Shown here: positions 49,401 to 60,546 of the stretch, one piece after another
How the letters are laid out: each line of letters opens with the position of its first letter
How positions within the stretch are numbered: position 1 is the stretch's first letter
Assembly (NCBI RefSeq): GCF_963855985.1
Contig: NC_087090.1
Coordinates: 10,786,501-10,850,500, forward strand
Source of the DNA: Ostrinia nubilalis
Lineage: Eukaryota > Arthropoda > Insecta > Lepidoptera > Crambidae
DNA: 64,000 nt
Direction of reading: 5' to 3'
Notes under the pieces: generated by a model
Told to the model about the DNA's origin: nothing
Seen by the model: only the letters and a program-made list of their open reading frames with translations
The model's database searches: none
Position numbers and translations under genes: made by a program

Positions 49401-52400
49401 TTAAAGAACCCTTACAAATTAACTTCGATAGACAATAACGCTACTAAATTATTCGCTCATTTGGACACAATATTTCCCAAACTTTAATTACAAATATTGG
49501 ATGACGTACTCCCTACACACTAGGTCGTGATTTTAAAATACGCATTATTTATCAGTGACTGTGAATGATAATGAAACATAAACAAAGTTATTTATCGTTC
49601 CGAAACGCGTCATTGGCTTTTTTTACAATCATTAAGTTTAGGTACTTATTCACATATTTATTTTTATTTTATTATAAGCTAATATTGGTTAAGTATGTTA
49701 TGAATTATTAATTAATAACTAACATAAAGTAAGTTAACTAAATCAGGCATCTGCCAAATTGGTTATCGATGGTGGTGATTGCGGGCATAGAATTATCGAA
49801 TTTGAAATTATTTGTTGGGTTTCGGTAGGTTTAAGTATTAGTTCAAAGTAAAACCGTACCCTGTGGCGAAAAAACACAAGTTCATCACTATTAATAAAAG
49901 AAGAAGAAGAAGTAAAACCGTGATGGAAATTAAAGTTAGTAAATGATACTTGTGATACAGTTAGTATTATTTAGCTGAACATCATGTTAGAATCAGAACT
50001 TACCCAAATGTCCACCAGATGTCGGCACACATGACGTTAAGCCAGGCGAACGCCGACACGAAGCCGAAGTAGATCCCGTACCCTGAGCAAACAACACATT
50101 CGCGATAATTGATCAACTCCGAACGGTCGGCGCCGCACACACGCTTTTGTTCTCAAATTATCCCGAAACAGGGTTGCCAGACAAATCAAACAATAATCAC
50201 ATGATAAGAGTCCTCTGGGATCGTATTTATCTAGTTGATTAGAACTTATTACATATATTAATTCCGCTTTCTTAGTCATAGGCAGACGAGAGATAATATT
50301 CATTACATACAAGACACTCCAGTGGGTACATTTGTATATCGTACACTGTAACTCATAGATAAAAGTAATGGAAGGTCGTGGGTAGTAGAGTAGTGATATG
50401 TGCAAGAGTAAAATCATGTTCTAGATTTTTTATTATTATGAAGCAATATTTCCTGAAAGCCACGATAGCCCAACGGTGAAGGGGTCGGACTGGCTGATTC
50501 GTGATCCGAGGAACGGGTTCGAATCCCGCCGCCGCTCGACTATTGTGGTGAGCTCTCTCGTAATACAAGCACAGTTTATTAAGATCGGCAAACGGGACTA
50601 TTGTAATTTGTGCAATAACAAATTACTAATAATCTTTAAAATAAAAGAATATTAATAGAAATACTATGTGAAGACACTGAGCCTCGCTAGAGACGGTAAA
50701 TCCAAAGTTCCAATTCATAGATCATAGTCACTTACTATCAAAACTTATTATGCACTTCTCGTAATTCATCATAAAACAATGACAATGATTAACAATGTAT
50801 TTAACTGTAGAGAAGGTGACATAATCATATTGTGTAGAGCTAATAAAGTGTAGGTACTCGTAACACAATACATTTAATTTCTCAAAGACAGGATATTGAG
50901 TTCAACTAGTAGATACTAAATCTCAATTACGGACCACCTCAAAATAATTGCAGTTAGAATATGATTTTTTTTCTTATTTAAAAAAAGCTATCTTTTGTTT
51001 AAATCAAAATAACTGCTTCGGTATTTACAAAAAAAAAACTCGAAAAAAGATCAAACCCTAGTTTGATAAAGGAGATCAAATTACCTATCAATGCTTTTCA
51101 TTCATAAGCTACTTATTTTTTTGTGATTAAACGTTTTGAATCCTCTTGTCAATGTGTTTTGGTATACAGAGCTACGGTGATTTATTAACAATAGACTACC
51201 TACGCATTTCAAAGAATCTGGGTGATGCAGGTATCTCAAGGAAATTACTCAGCATTTTGATTTAACATTTTGTTAACCACAAAAAATAGGAATTCCAGTT
51301 TAATTAGCAAACTCGTTTTCATGAAGGAAGTTATTGTATGGAGTATTCAAGCAGGACAGTATGATTGAGTTATTGTGCCTTACCTATACACGGTAGACCA
51401 GATTAATATACGTTGATATCTTCATGTAGAGTTCTCGGATTAAATTTCCATGTAGGAATAGTGTAATTAAAATTACTTTGTATATATTTTGATAAAGATA
51501 TTGCAGGTTTGAATCAGTCTGATTCGTTCATTACAGCCAAGTGATGGACAAAGGCCTCCCCGATTCGAATTTCTTAATCTGAGTATCGAAAAAGAATCGT
51601 GATTCCATTCTTTACGCTTATCACAGCTCGCATAGAATAACAGTTAGACGGAAAACAGAGGAAGGTAGGAAAAGCAGATCAATAAGCTTTCAGAATTATA
51701 ACACGACACAACAAAAATAACAAAAAGGACCGTTAATAATGGAAAACTTTGGGGAAGGCCTTTGTCCAGCAGTGGACGTCATTTGGCTGAAACGACAACA
51801 GCAAAAATACAGTTAGGTACATCACTCACCTAGAACAGTGCAGAGGGTCCGATTACTGACGAACTCGTACTGTGCGCGCGCGAGACACGAGTACGCCAGC
51901 AGCATCATACTGACGTGGCAGATCAGGTTCCTCCCGTGCAGGTTACGCAGCTCCGGGATCGCGCAGTAGACTATCAGCGTCAGAGCCAGGCACACGGCTG
52001 ACAGGCTATTAAGCTGGAGACAATCAAAATTATTTAATATTTGGATCGTTTTGCTACAATAGGGAAGCTTGGCCTGCATCTCATCTAGTAGAGAGAAAGT
52101 CATGATAGGCTGATGGTAGAAGTGAGCGTGGAATTCTAAATCACTGAAGATCTTACTTCCAACTGTGGAAACGATTAAACAATGATCGAAGCGAACAGCA
52201 TTATGGCAACTAAGAGAGGTGGGCTTAGAATAATCCTTTACCACCAACCGACTAGAAATGTTTGCCCCGCTGGGAATTCAAACCGAGCCCTCTAGAAAGG
52301 TGCCACTAGACCACAGAGGCAAATTATATGTATACATACTGGGGTACTTTAACTTAGAAATTTATGTTTATGAACGCCAAAAGAAATAGACATGCGTAAG

Positions 52401-54863
52401 CAATCGTAGATTTTGAATGCACTGTTTATTTAAAATAATTAATTTCAATATAAAAGCTTTATATTGAAATATCAATGAAAGTGACTGAAAGATTGATTGA
52501 AATTATTTTAGAAACTGCTTTTAAAATGGACCATAAATACATTTCATATAGTACAAAACTGAACAGTTATAAGTTGTACCTAATCAATCAACTAATTTTA
52601 ATGAAAATAACAACTCAAGATCTCAGAAAAGTTCAACACAAGGTAAAATTATGTTCAACAACATGATAAATAAAAAGAGGAACCTTATACCTTACTAACA
52701 ATAAGTAACTTTATCTTGGGATAGCATAGGTGTAAAAGGAAAGACTACGTTCAAATTGAAATTAATGAGGGGGCTAACGGAAAACCTGAAACGTCAAATG
52801 TCATGTTACCTAACATGTAGATAATAGAATTTAATAATTTAGAAATATCACGGCACTATACCTAGTAAGTAATCGTCAATCCAGCCAGTGTCGTATATAC
52901 TCGTTTTAGCAATACCCCGCGGTATATTAATGACGACGTGTGACGAGAAAATTCCATTATTAGTAAGTAGGAAAATATTTTATTTGATTAATTGATTAAT
53001 AGGCTTGAATGTATTCTTAGAAAACTTACCACAAAAGACAACCTGAAGTCCTTTATCAGCGCCTCCTTGATGAAGCACGTGACGGCCGACACGTACGGAT
53101 CCACCCCGCAGAAGCTGGTGTCGAATACTTCGAGGCAGTAGTCGCTCCGCACCCCTAAGGCACTTTCCATATCACCGTTCCTGGTGAGGTGGTGCCAGTC
53201 AGAAGGATACGACCTGTTTAGCGATATCTTGCCGCTCTTGCACTGTATATCTGACCGTAACCCCATTATATCTGTGGAAAACAGTTCACTCCTTTAAAAA
53301 CTATTATACTCTGTAAATAAATAGGTACAACGTGAGATTACTTGGAAACTTTAATAGATGCAAATGTAACTGTAACAAGTTCGAAGACTAAACTCCTGCC
53401 TTATCTTTGACTTCTTCGTAAATTACGCTTTGTTCCATAAATCGGTCTAATGGGCCGTAACATCTGAGAATATTGTAACCGCTTAACTACATTATTTTTA
53501 GGGTTCCCTACCCCAGCCCAGTTTAAGTACGAGTACCTACTCGTAGTTAATGTTATAACCGGCAATAGGAAATTTACCCTTTACGCTTCATGAGATACAC
53601 ATCTCACTGACCCCACAATAGTATTAGTAGCCTATGTTTTGATAATATCCTACTTCTATGTCTTCGTAAGTATAAAATGTAACGTATTTTATCGTTTTAC
53701 ATGAGCATTCATACTCCATGGTGATAAACGCAAACAAGTGTTTAATAATTAATCAATGCAATATTGAAATTGTGGTAAAGATTAATTATGTGTAATAAAT
53801 AACACAAGATAAATCATTAATGTAATGTAATATTCATCATTCATTATCTTTATTTGAATTACTGAGTATAACAAATTATCCCTTTTTATATAAATAATTT
53901 TCGATTTAATAGCTTAGCTACTAACTTACCTCCAACTCCGTATTTGCTCTTCGTTCGATGGACATAATCGGATAAGTCATACAACACCTTGTCATCTTTA
54001 TTAGGCACACACCGACCAGCTAGTGTTCCACAGTGGAAAGGCAAGTAGTGTTGTCCTACTGGGCAGCACTTTCTAACACACAGGGCATCAAACCTGGAGC
54101 AGTCCTCAGTGCACACCCGCGCCACCAGCCCCCGACTATTGTACTCCCGGTCCACGCACCAGTTGCCTTGAGGAGACTGTCCACCACCACCCTCTCGGTT
54201 ACGGTTCGAAATATCTAATCTTCTCTCCAATAAAACTACAAAGAACTTCTCTTCTCTCAATTCTACAGCATATTCAGCTGACTTGCATTGAAGTCCATCG
54301 TCGAATTCATAAACCACGCCACTAAACGCTTGAAGCTTTTCTATCAACCACCTCTCATCGTAACCTTCACCGCCTCTTCTGCACATATGAAACTCGGTGT
54401 CATACGTCTGTCCAGGTGGACAGCACTTCCGGATATTAATGACTTTTACGCTAGATTCATTGTTAAGCTCAGTTCCATTGCACACTAAAGCTATTGTCTT
54501 AGGAATCACTTTTTTCACCGTCCCATTGATTATTTCCACAACGAGTCTATCATAGCAATAATTACTGCTTTCAGATAATTGAATATTACCATCATAAGGA
54601 ATCATTTCAAAATCACATTCCATAGGCATACCATACTCTACAGTAACGCCTTCGGACACAAAAAGAGTAGGCTTTGGATTGGTAATATTGTATACGGTTT
54701 CAAATGCACTATCGAGGCATTCGTACGAATCTTCAAGATTTACAACATCCGGGTTCATCACTTTTATCAGATTCTGGCCCTCCGGGCAACACTTGCGAAA
54801 GGTTGGAAAGTCATTATTGGCACTAGCACAAACACAAATATACAAAAAAACGATTCGCCACAT
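40459..54863 (-). CDS. mthl: Methuselah-like secretin-family GPCR
   Basis: This is a seven-transmembrane receptor of the insect Methuselah group. Coding exons in transcript order are 54863-53930, 53271-53030, 52013-51830, 50082-50004, 44393-44209, 42791-42599, 41873-41680 and 40601-40459. All have AG/GT borders and matching phases, totalling 2154 nt, or 717 residues plus TGA. Residues 1-15 (MWRIVFLYICVCASA) are a signal peptide. The ectodomain (to about 385) has many cysteines and three RKCCPxGQ motifs, at about 23-30, 145-152 and 264-271. TM1-TM2 carry the family hallmark IPELRNLHGRNLICHVS. Exon 4 gives TM3 (FAWLNVMCADIWWTF), and exons 5-7 give TM4-TM7, ending FIFIILIFKPKLYYLI. The cytoplasmic tail has the Ser/Thr-rich SSTARTSSTFLSRTISSDE. 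The length and long ectodomain resemble Mthl1, but the paralogue is not proven. Confidence 0.92.
42435..42580. mobile_element. 146-bp hairpin MITE beside the mthl exon 6 donor
   Basis: Inverted arms CAACGTGGTCAAGTAATCTG (left) and CAACCCAGTCAAGTTATCTG (right end, reverse complement) continue into CGCACCTGGCTG and are flanked by TA. The element ends only 18 bp from the splice donor at 42598 (minus strand). Confidence 0.8.
43378..44108. mobile_element. 731-bp TIR element, GCCTGACCAGGAACATAAAA
   Basis: Perfect inverted ends of at least 26 bp (starting GCCTGACCAGGAACATAAAA, then ACCCT) sit inside TA duplications at 43376-43377 and 44109-44110. No transposase ORF; the small open frames inside lack motifs. 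A Tc1/mariner-like non-autonomous element is the likeliest class. Confidence 0.8.
44620..44760. mobile_element. SINE-like fragment
   Basis: The stretch with AGTGCTTGCCCTACCACCAC and GAGAAGTTAAGCGGTGGAAG, then AAACTC, resembles a lepidopteran interspersed repeat I have seen in introns. No second copy in the window confirms it. Confidence 0.3.
48218..49239. mobile_element. 1022-bp TIR element with TGTCG termini, Ginger-like
   Basis: Terminal inverted repeats are identical for about 87 bp, starting TGTCGCAGTCGGATTGTATA, and continue with interruptions to about 140 bp. They contain reiterated subterminal words such as AATACGGCGG and CGTTTAGGCGGATT. Termini of the form TGTNR are a published feature of Ginger DNA transposons. 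Flanking 4-mers TATG and TCTG are only imperfectly alike. One ORF is carried on the minus strand (next entry). Superfamily assignment is tentative. Confidence 0.7.
48616..48981 (-). CDS. ORF inside the TGTCG element, possible transposase N-terminal domain
   Basis: From the first ATG (48981-48979) it encodes 121 residues; the frame is open about 9 codons further upstream without an ATG. The visible core is TVRKPWTRDRVLEVIKTAKV followed by RRNPTKYYWCKK. This pattern (basic helix with AK, then R-x-P-x-x-YY) reminds me of the N-terminus of KRAB-A-domain-containing-2-like proteins, which derive from Ginger-type integrases. After that it loses similarity and ends in a hydrophobic tail. The catalytic integrase core is absent. 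Family assignment is from memory and weak. Confidence 0.4.
   Translation of the reverse strand: MASDAENMLLNYGVISESNKENVINMCVDSEFKNNFNLQLNNFYSSQCGTVRKPWTRDRVLEVIKTAKVAMDSGVRRNPTKYYWCKKTKARYYHFLKCLEKFNSFELSFVCCLVLSYVCTL
50459..50648 (+). mobile_element. tRNA-derived SINE, copy 2 of 2
   Basis: A box ATAGCCCAACGGTGAAGGGG, B box ACGGGTTCGAATCCCGCC, then the same CGCTCGACTATTGTGGTGAG body and an AATCTTTAAAATAAAA tail as at 30609. It lies in an mthl intron, in antisense orientation to that gene. Confidence 0.75.
51525..51800. mobile_element. Retroelement 3' ends, two fragments
   Basis: An inverted fragment at about 51530-51565 (GATGGACAAAGGCCTCCCC) and a forward copy at 51735-51800 (GGGGAAGGCCTTTGTCCAGC followed by AGTGGACGTCATTTGGCTGA) belong to the same family, with an (AACAGC)-like tail. 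They end about 30 bp from the mthl exon 3 donor at 51829. Confidence 0.6.
53930..54863 (-). CDS. mthl: mthl first coding exon: signal peptide and three-module ectodomain
   Basis: This single 934-nt exon holds 311 residues. The frame is open upstream to 54911, but that start would be GTG; ATG at 54863 directly opens a signal peptide, so I take it as the start. RKCCPxGQ motifs are spaced about 122 and 119 residues apart, and several N-glycosylation sequons (NIT, NGT, NES) are visible. The donor is GGAG|GTAAGT. The 5' flank at 54890-55080 is GC-rich and is probably 5' UTR or promoter. Confidence 0.9.
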
Positions 54864-54889
54864 TTTTATATCGTAACCGGTACGAAGGC

Positions 54890-55100
54890 AACGCGGTAGA
54901 GTTCGATTCACAACAGGTAGTGGATGTCGGTCGGCGCGCGGAGCATCGCTGTGGCTGGTGGGTGGAGCTGCGTCCGTCGAGGCTGACCGGCGGCGGAGGA
55001 GTGAATAATTCGGCAGTGATCCCGGTGTGCGGCGGCCGCGGGAACCCCAGAGGCTGCTGTGGCCTTGAATTCAGCGAAGTGGGCAGCGATCTACGCGTCT
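54890..55100 (-). promoter_or_regulatory. GC-rich 5' leader / promoter area of mthl
   Basis: The composition changes sharply to GC-rich and CpG-rich just upstream of the coding start, and AT-rich DNA resumes past about 55100. No TATA box at a standard place was found. It is probably the 5' UTR or core promoter, inferred from position. Confidence 0.35.
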
Positions 55101-56400
55101 GAATTCACACGCTTTTTATGCAAACTTCTCAAAACTTGCCGTAAGCTCTGTGTTCAGTGCAATAACACAACAACAAATAAATGCAGTTATGTAATACACA
55201 CTTCAAACTTATAATATCAACAATTTCTTCCCCTCCTCTTTAAACGAAGCAAAGGTACGCGCACGTAAACACGATGGGTACGCTAAGCGATGTCGTGTTA
55301 ATGTAACAAAGACGACGATTCAGAAACCGAACTGATAAGTGATAAAATTCTGATTGATTACCAAGAATCTAAATCGTATTCGTAGATATAAAATGTTTTG
55401 CTCATCGTCACCGATTGTTGAGAATCGTAGGTAATTTTAAAGAGTATCGATAAAAAATACTTATCTTTAAATATCATACTGATAAATTTTACAGTACTGA
55501 ACTAAAAATATAACCACGTGTTTTGAAATAATCCGGTATCGCATGACGTCATATTGATCCAGTTAATAACAAAGAAGCTAATGAAATTAATAAAAATAAT
55601 TAATCTTTTTCACGTCGCGTCGAGCAAGTCAACTGTATCTACCCTACATTAATTAGAATTTCCAAGAGATTCCAGGCGTGGTGGTCTCCACTGGAGACTG
55701 CCGAATTGCTGCGTTGGAAATTATTATATGATCATCGAACTCATGGCATGTCCAAAGGAGAGGGTTGAAAGAGGGTTTGTCAGAATTTCACCGAACTTTA
55801 CTTAAATAATAGCAAACTACTTAACATTACAATTTTTGGTACAGTTTCATATTAGATATTTGAATTAAAATTCGACTGCTTTCAATATACTCGTACTCGT
55901 ATATCTTAGCGATTGATGTTTGAAATCAATATCAAAAGTCCAGCTATATTTGTAGAGCAAAGGAAATCTACGTAGTTTGGCTGCTCTCGACTGACGAAGG
56001 ATGGCAGGTAGGTAGGTACCTACTGTCCATAAAATAATACCAATCTTAGGTGAGTCATTGTTTTCATTGAAAGCTCAACTCTAACCTTCCCATGATAAAT
56101 TTCGATGGATGTGGATATGTAATATTGTCGCAATTTGTGAAACAATTTATTAGTCAGCGCATCCACAACACGCTATTTATAAGATAGGACATTGTTATTA
56201 TCACTCATTCCACAATTTTATTTATATTAAACGCGCAATAAACTACAATCATGGCCCGTCAACGTAAAAAGATTGGTTCTTGATTCTTGTATAGAGTAAA
56301 TAGGTAAGTAGGTGAAAAAATATATGAAAAAAAACTAATGTAAAAATACTTATAAGATGACATATGGGTATTTAGTAAACAAAATATAAGTACATATTAA
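55101..56400. other. Spacer between mthl and gbb
   Basis: AT-rich spacer. No coding exon, tRNA or clear transposon end is visible. A GC-richer patch at about 55640-55720 (CCAGGCGTGGTGGTCTCCAC) may be repeat-derived. Confidence 0.4.
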
Positions 56401-56407
56401 AAAGTTG

Positions 56408-56417
56408 TTTATTTATT
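56408..56417 (-). terminator. Candidate gbb polyadenylation signal
   Basis: TTTATTTATT on the plus strand gives overlapping AATAAA words on the minus strand about 500 bp past the gbb stop codon. It is a plausible 3' end of the transcript. Confidence 0.35.
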
Positions 56418-56912
56418 CATCAATACAAAACATAATATCTTACCTACATCTAAGAATGTGAATTATTCTACAAGTGACTCGGTTTGTTGGCACATAAGTT
56501 ACTCCTTCCTTAATTTAATTTAAATACATTTTAAAGAAAATTAAAATATAATCCTTGCCGTTAAATAAAATATTTAATATCTACATTTACACACATAAAA
56601 TAAGTGGCAAAATTAATTGGGCAAGTAATTAAATGTGACGATTTTAAGCGTAATAGTTCAATTACTTTTTCGTCTAAGTACACAAGTCATTAAGCAACAT
56701 TCAATCAAACAAGGTACGATTATATGAAGGATTATTGCGTATAGAGTATTTTACTAAATGACAATGTCTAGAAATATTTGAAAACTCATAAAAAAAGATA
56801 TTTAAAGAGATTGAGATTCGACTTGTAACTAGAAAAGTTTAAAAAATCAACATAATAACCTAACTGGATCTGATGATTGTTTAGCTAATTAATACTAACT
56901 ACATATTAAGTC

Positions 56913-57038
56913 CTAATGGCATCCACAACTTTTGACCACCATATTTTTGTACTTGCGCAGGATTACATTCGAGTCGTCGGTATAGTAGAGCACCGATATC
57001 GGGGACAGTTTGATGGGAGCACAAGATGGTTTTGGCAC
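56913..57038 (-). CDS. gbb: gbb last exon with Cys-to-Ser at the inter-chain position
   Basis: The exon encodes 41 residues, from [15 protein letters not shown] to KSCGCH, then TAG (56915-56913). The codon at 57026-57024 is TCT (Ser). In BMPs this is the first Cys of the CC pair, which forms the disulphide between the two chains. The six cystine-knot cysteines of the mature domain are all present (RSC, YCSGEC, SC, CGC). A single T-to-A-type step on either strand does not explain it; TGT to TCT is one G-to-C change. Confidence 0.85.
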   Translation of the reverse strand: MPKPSCAPIKLSPISVLYYTDDSNVILRKYKNMVVKSCGCH

Positions 57039-60000
57039 CTGGAAATAAAATTTATAGGTTTATTACTATACTAAATTAGACTATTATTTAGAGGCTGGTT
57101 AATGGATAAAAGAGAAAATATACTCAAGTCATTTAAGATTTACATGAAAAAATACCACGTGTCGTATTGTGGATGAAATCCGAATCTCTTTTGTAGTAAA
57201 AGCTTTATCTTTGTTTTCAATATGCCAGTTATACCAAGAGTTATTCTCGGATAAAAGTTTGGTCGAATCGGGCCTAAGTGAGCAGGGCTACGCACAAAAG
57301 ACATCCATAGGTAGAAGTGCACTACGCTAAGGCATGGCCACAAATAAGTGAAGGTAAGATACCTGAGTAGGGTTCAACAGATGCACCAGCGTCTGCACTA
57401 TGGCGTGGTTGGTGGCGTTCTTGTGCGCATTCAGCGGGAAGTTGCACTCGCCGCTGCAGTAGAAAGCCCCGTAGCCGTTCGGTGCGATGATCCAATCCTG
57501 TAAAACATTTGTTTTACTTCTACAACAATTTCTACCACATAATTTAGCAAATAGATTCCATATTATATCTTCTTCAGTCAGATTGACAAACTTCCAGTCA
57601 AGGATAGAATAACTTAAATATAAAAGGCCAAAAAATATAAGAATGATCTTTCACAAACCTGCCATTCCAAGTCCTTAAAACTGACGTATAAAGTCTGAAT
57701 CTCACAGCTTCTCGTCGTCCAATGTGCCGAATCTACGAATAAGCATTTCAATTCAATTAGATAAAACATTAATGTAAGAGGATTAAATAAATCTAGGTAC
57801 TTCTTAGAATTAATTTTAGATAGGTAAGTAGATTGAAATGTAGGAAACAATAGCTCAGCTCCTGAAACGTTCAGGCTCGCTAATTTGACTCTGACCAATT
57901 GCAGTGAACTCACTAAGTATTATTTAACTCAGTTGGATTTTCAAAAATAGTGTTTACTTACCAGTGAGTGGATTCCTCAGGTAATTATCGGAGTTAGTTC
58001 GCCAGCGCTTAGCCTCTCTCTTTCGGCGCGCACCCGCCTCCGACGTGTCAAGTTTTGGCCCGCTTTTGAAGAATGCCACGAGGAACGGCTGCTTTCCCTC
58101 CACAACCGTACCACGAGGCTCTTCTAGACCGATTTCTTCAGGCTTCATATTACGCTCTAAAAAAATTACACTTTTCTTAATTACTGAAAACATCTCATTG
58201 GAAGAATAATAATTTGTCTCGAAGTGTTGATAGGGTAAAAAATCATCACGCTAGCTAGCTGAGGAGCTAGCTCCTCATGACCAAAATCACGGTTTGAAAT
58301 TTACTGTTCACACAATATTTTGATTTAGGAAAGCAGTTAGAGCAGACACTTAAGATAGTGAAACGTCGTGTGCTAGAATCATTGCTGAATCTGACTGACC
58401 CTCTTTAAGACTCTCCAGAGATTACAGAATTTTTGTCAGCGAATAGTTTGATGGGGATGTTAATCAGTAGGTATGAATATTTTACGCACATTACCCCGAA
58501 TTGATTGGCTGATTCCTTAAATTATAAGCCGTGTAGTCGGCCGAATAAAAAATAGTCTGCGGGGAGTCTAAAAGTGGACATGACTTCCAAAATGTAAAGT
58601 TGACATGCTTTTCTTGACTAACAATAAATTGGCCAAGTGAGTGTCGTGCCACGACGCGCAGTGTAGGGTTCCGTAGTTGTCCGTCGTTACCACAATATAT
58701 TTCAGAAGTAAGCAATTACTTCATCTAAAGTTTCTTTTAATATTTTCTTCTAAGGAATATTTATTAAGTACGTATCGTACGTATCACACTGCGCCACGCT
58801 AAGCCACGGAGCGCGTGATTTTCATATAAAAAATCACGCGCGCGGACGCGTTTTCCTTGAAAGTTCATAAAAAGCACTAACTAGTATTATCATAAATTTT
58901 TCCAGATTTTTCAAGCCAACAGTTTAGTTTTTAATAGGCATTTCATTAGTAATAACCTGGTTGCGAGTGTGGGTGAAGGGTGATGAAAAAGCCGTGGTTA
59001 TCGGCAGGGGAGCGCAGCCACGCGCCCAGTGCGCTCGTCACGTTCAGCTCGAGCCAGCCCTCCGCGCCCGCGCTCGTGTTCACGGCCGCCACCTCCTCCA
59101 GCTGCAGACCTCTGCGAAGGTTTCAAGTAATAACTAAAAAACAAGGTAAGTTCATACACAAAACAATTTAATCGTTTTTTTTTCGTTTTTACATTTCATT
59201 AAAAAGCTTTTGCATACCAAACTATCAAAACAAAACCCAACTTTTTATACCTAACTTTACGAAAACCTTCCTTGTCGAAAACATAACTTGTGGAAACCTA
59301 ACTTGTGAAAAAACTAACTCGTGGAAAATCTAATTTGTGGAGAACCTAACTTATTTAAAACCTAACTTGTGGAAAACTGTGGAAAACCTAACTTGTCAGA
59401 AACCTAACTTGTCGAAAACCTAACTTGTCGAAAACCTAACTTGTCGAAAACCTAACTTATTTAAAACTTAACTTGTGGAAAAACAAACTTGTCGAAAACC
59501 TAACTAACTAACTAACTAACTCGAAAACCTCATTTATTTAAAACCTAAGTTGTGGAAAACCTAACTTGTGGAAAACCAAACTTGTCGAAAACCTAACTTG
59601 TGGAAAACCAAACTTGTCGTAAACCAAACTTGTGAAAAACCAAACTTGTCGAAAACCTAACTTATTTAAGACCTAACTTGTGGAAAACCTAACTTATTTA
59701 AGACCTAACTTGTGGAAAACCTAACTTGTGGAAAACCTAACTTGTCGAAAACCTAACTTATTTAAAACCTAACGTGTGGAAAACCTAACTTGTTGAAAAC
59801 CTAAATTATTTAAAACCTAACTTGTGGAAAACCAAACTGGTCGAAAACCTAACTTGTGGAAAACCAAACTTGTCGAAAACCTAACTTATTTAAAACCTAA
59901 CTTGTCGAAAACCTAACTTATTTAAAACCTAACTTGTGGAAAACCTAACTTGTCGAAAACCTAACTTATTTAAGACCTAACTTGTCGAAAACCTAACTTA

Positions 60001-60546
60001 TTTAAGACCTAACTTGTGGAAAACCTAACTTGTCGAAAACCTAACTTATTTAAACCCTAATTTGTGGAAAACCTAACTTGTGGAAAACCAAACTTGTCGA
60101 AAACCTAACTTATTTAAAACCTAACTTGTGGAAAACCTAACTTATTTAAAACCTAACTTGTGGAAAACCTAACTTGTGGAAAACCTAACTTATTTAAAAC
60201 CTAACTTGTCGAAAACCTAACATATTTAAAACCTTACTTGTGGAAAACCAAACTTGTCGAAAACCTAACATGTGGAAAATACGTAACATTTAGGGGGCAG
60301 CTATCATCCCCTGCCAATGGTTTGAAGTGCTATCAACTGCACCACGGAATTCTCACCCTAAATTGTCGACGCTGAGCACGCGATGGGCCACGACCGTGTA
60401 CAGGCTAGTCGGGAGGTCCGTGTGCGTAGGCGCCTGGTGCAAGCGCAGCTCGGCGGTGAGTAGGGCAGACGCATCGCCCGGCGTGCCCGCCACTTCGAAC
60501 CACACATGCCGCCCGTGGCCATGTCGCAGCGCGCCTAGGTGATGTT
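56913..60546 (-). CDS. gbb: BMP ligand, 60A / glass bottom boat type, 5' part missing
   Basis: This is a secreted TGF-beta-superfamily ligand of the BMP5/6/7/8 class. Exons in transcript order are 60546-60357, 59111-58957, 58156-57962, 57732-57659, 57497-57363 and 57038-56913, with consistent phases, ending TAG. The first four carry the latter prodomain: [10 protein letters not shown], then [20 protein letters not shown] and [10 protein letters not shown], then [10 protein letters not shown] and [13 protein letters not shown] furin-type RRKR site follows at the end of [10 protein letters not shown]. The mature part is about 129 residues: [20 protein letters not shown], the [20 protein letters not shown] core, and the end [10 protein letters not shown]. 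The first visible exon needs one base from an upstream exon, so signal peptide and early prodomain lie outside or were not found. Oddity: the usual PKPCCAP reads PKPSCAP. Confidence 0.92.
58260..58277. repeat. 18-bp perfect palindrome
   Basis: TGAGGAGCTAGCTCCTCA reads the same on both strands. It lies about 100 bp upstream of the gbb exon at 58156. Function unknown. Confidence 0.6.
59240..60285. repeat. About 1-kb minisatellite of a 16-bp unit
   Basis: Tandem copies of a 16-bp unit come in three main forms, AAAACCTAACTTGTGG, AAAACCTAACTTGTCG and AAAACCTAACTTATTT, plus an AAAACCAAACTTGTCG variant. The forms alternate in recurring orders, so there is higher-order structure. The array is nearly the whole intron between gbb exons at 60357 and 59111. 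On the gbb sense strand each unit reads AAGTTAGGTTTT. No unique spacers and no cas genes are present, so it is not a CRISPR array. Confidence 0.9.

Larger units (their letters stand above)
44410..50003. other. Long mthl intron 4 with one large TIR element
   Basis: Apart from the SINE-like fragment at 44620-44760, a short (CA)n near 46318 and the TIR element at 48218-49239, I see nothing nameable. A 74-codon frame at 47611-47835 has no recognisable motif. Confidence 0.5.

Noticed and set aside
54864..54911. Upstream start for the mthl protein at 54911
   Set aside because: That codon is GTG, not ATG. The ATG at 54863 begins a proper signal peptide.
59240..60285. CRISPR array or telomere tract
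   Set aside because: The period is 16 bp with no unique spacers, and the TTAGG word occurs once per unit rather than in pure tandem. It is a minisatellite inside a gene intron.
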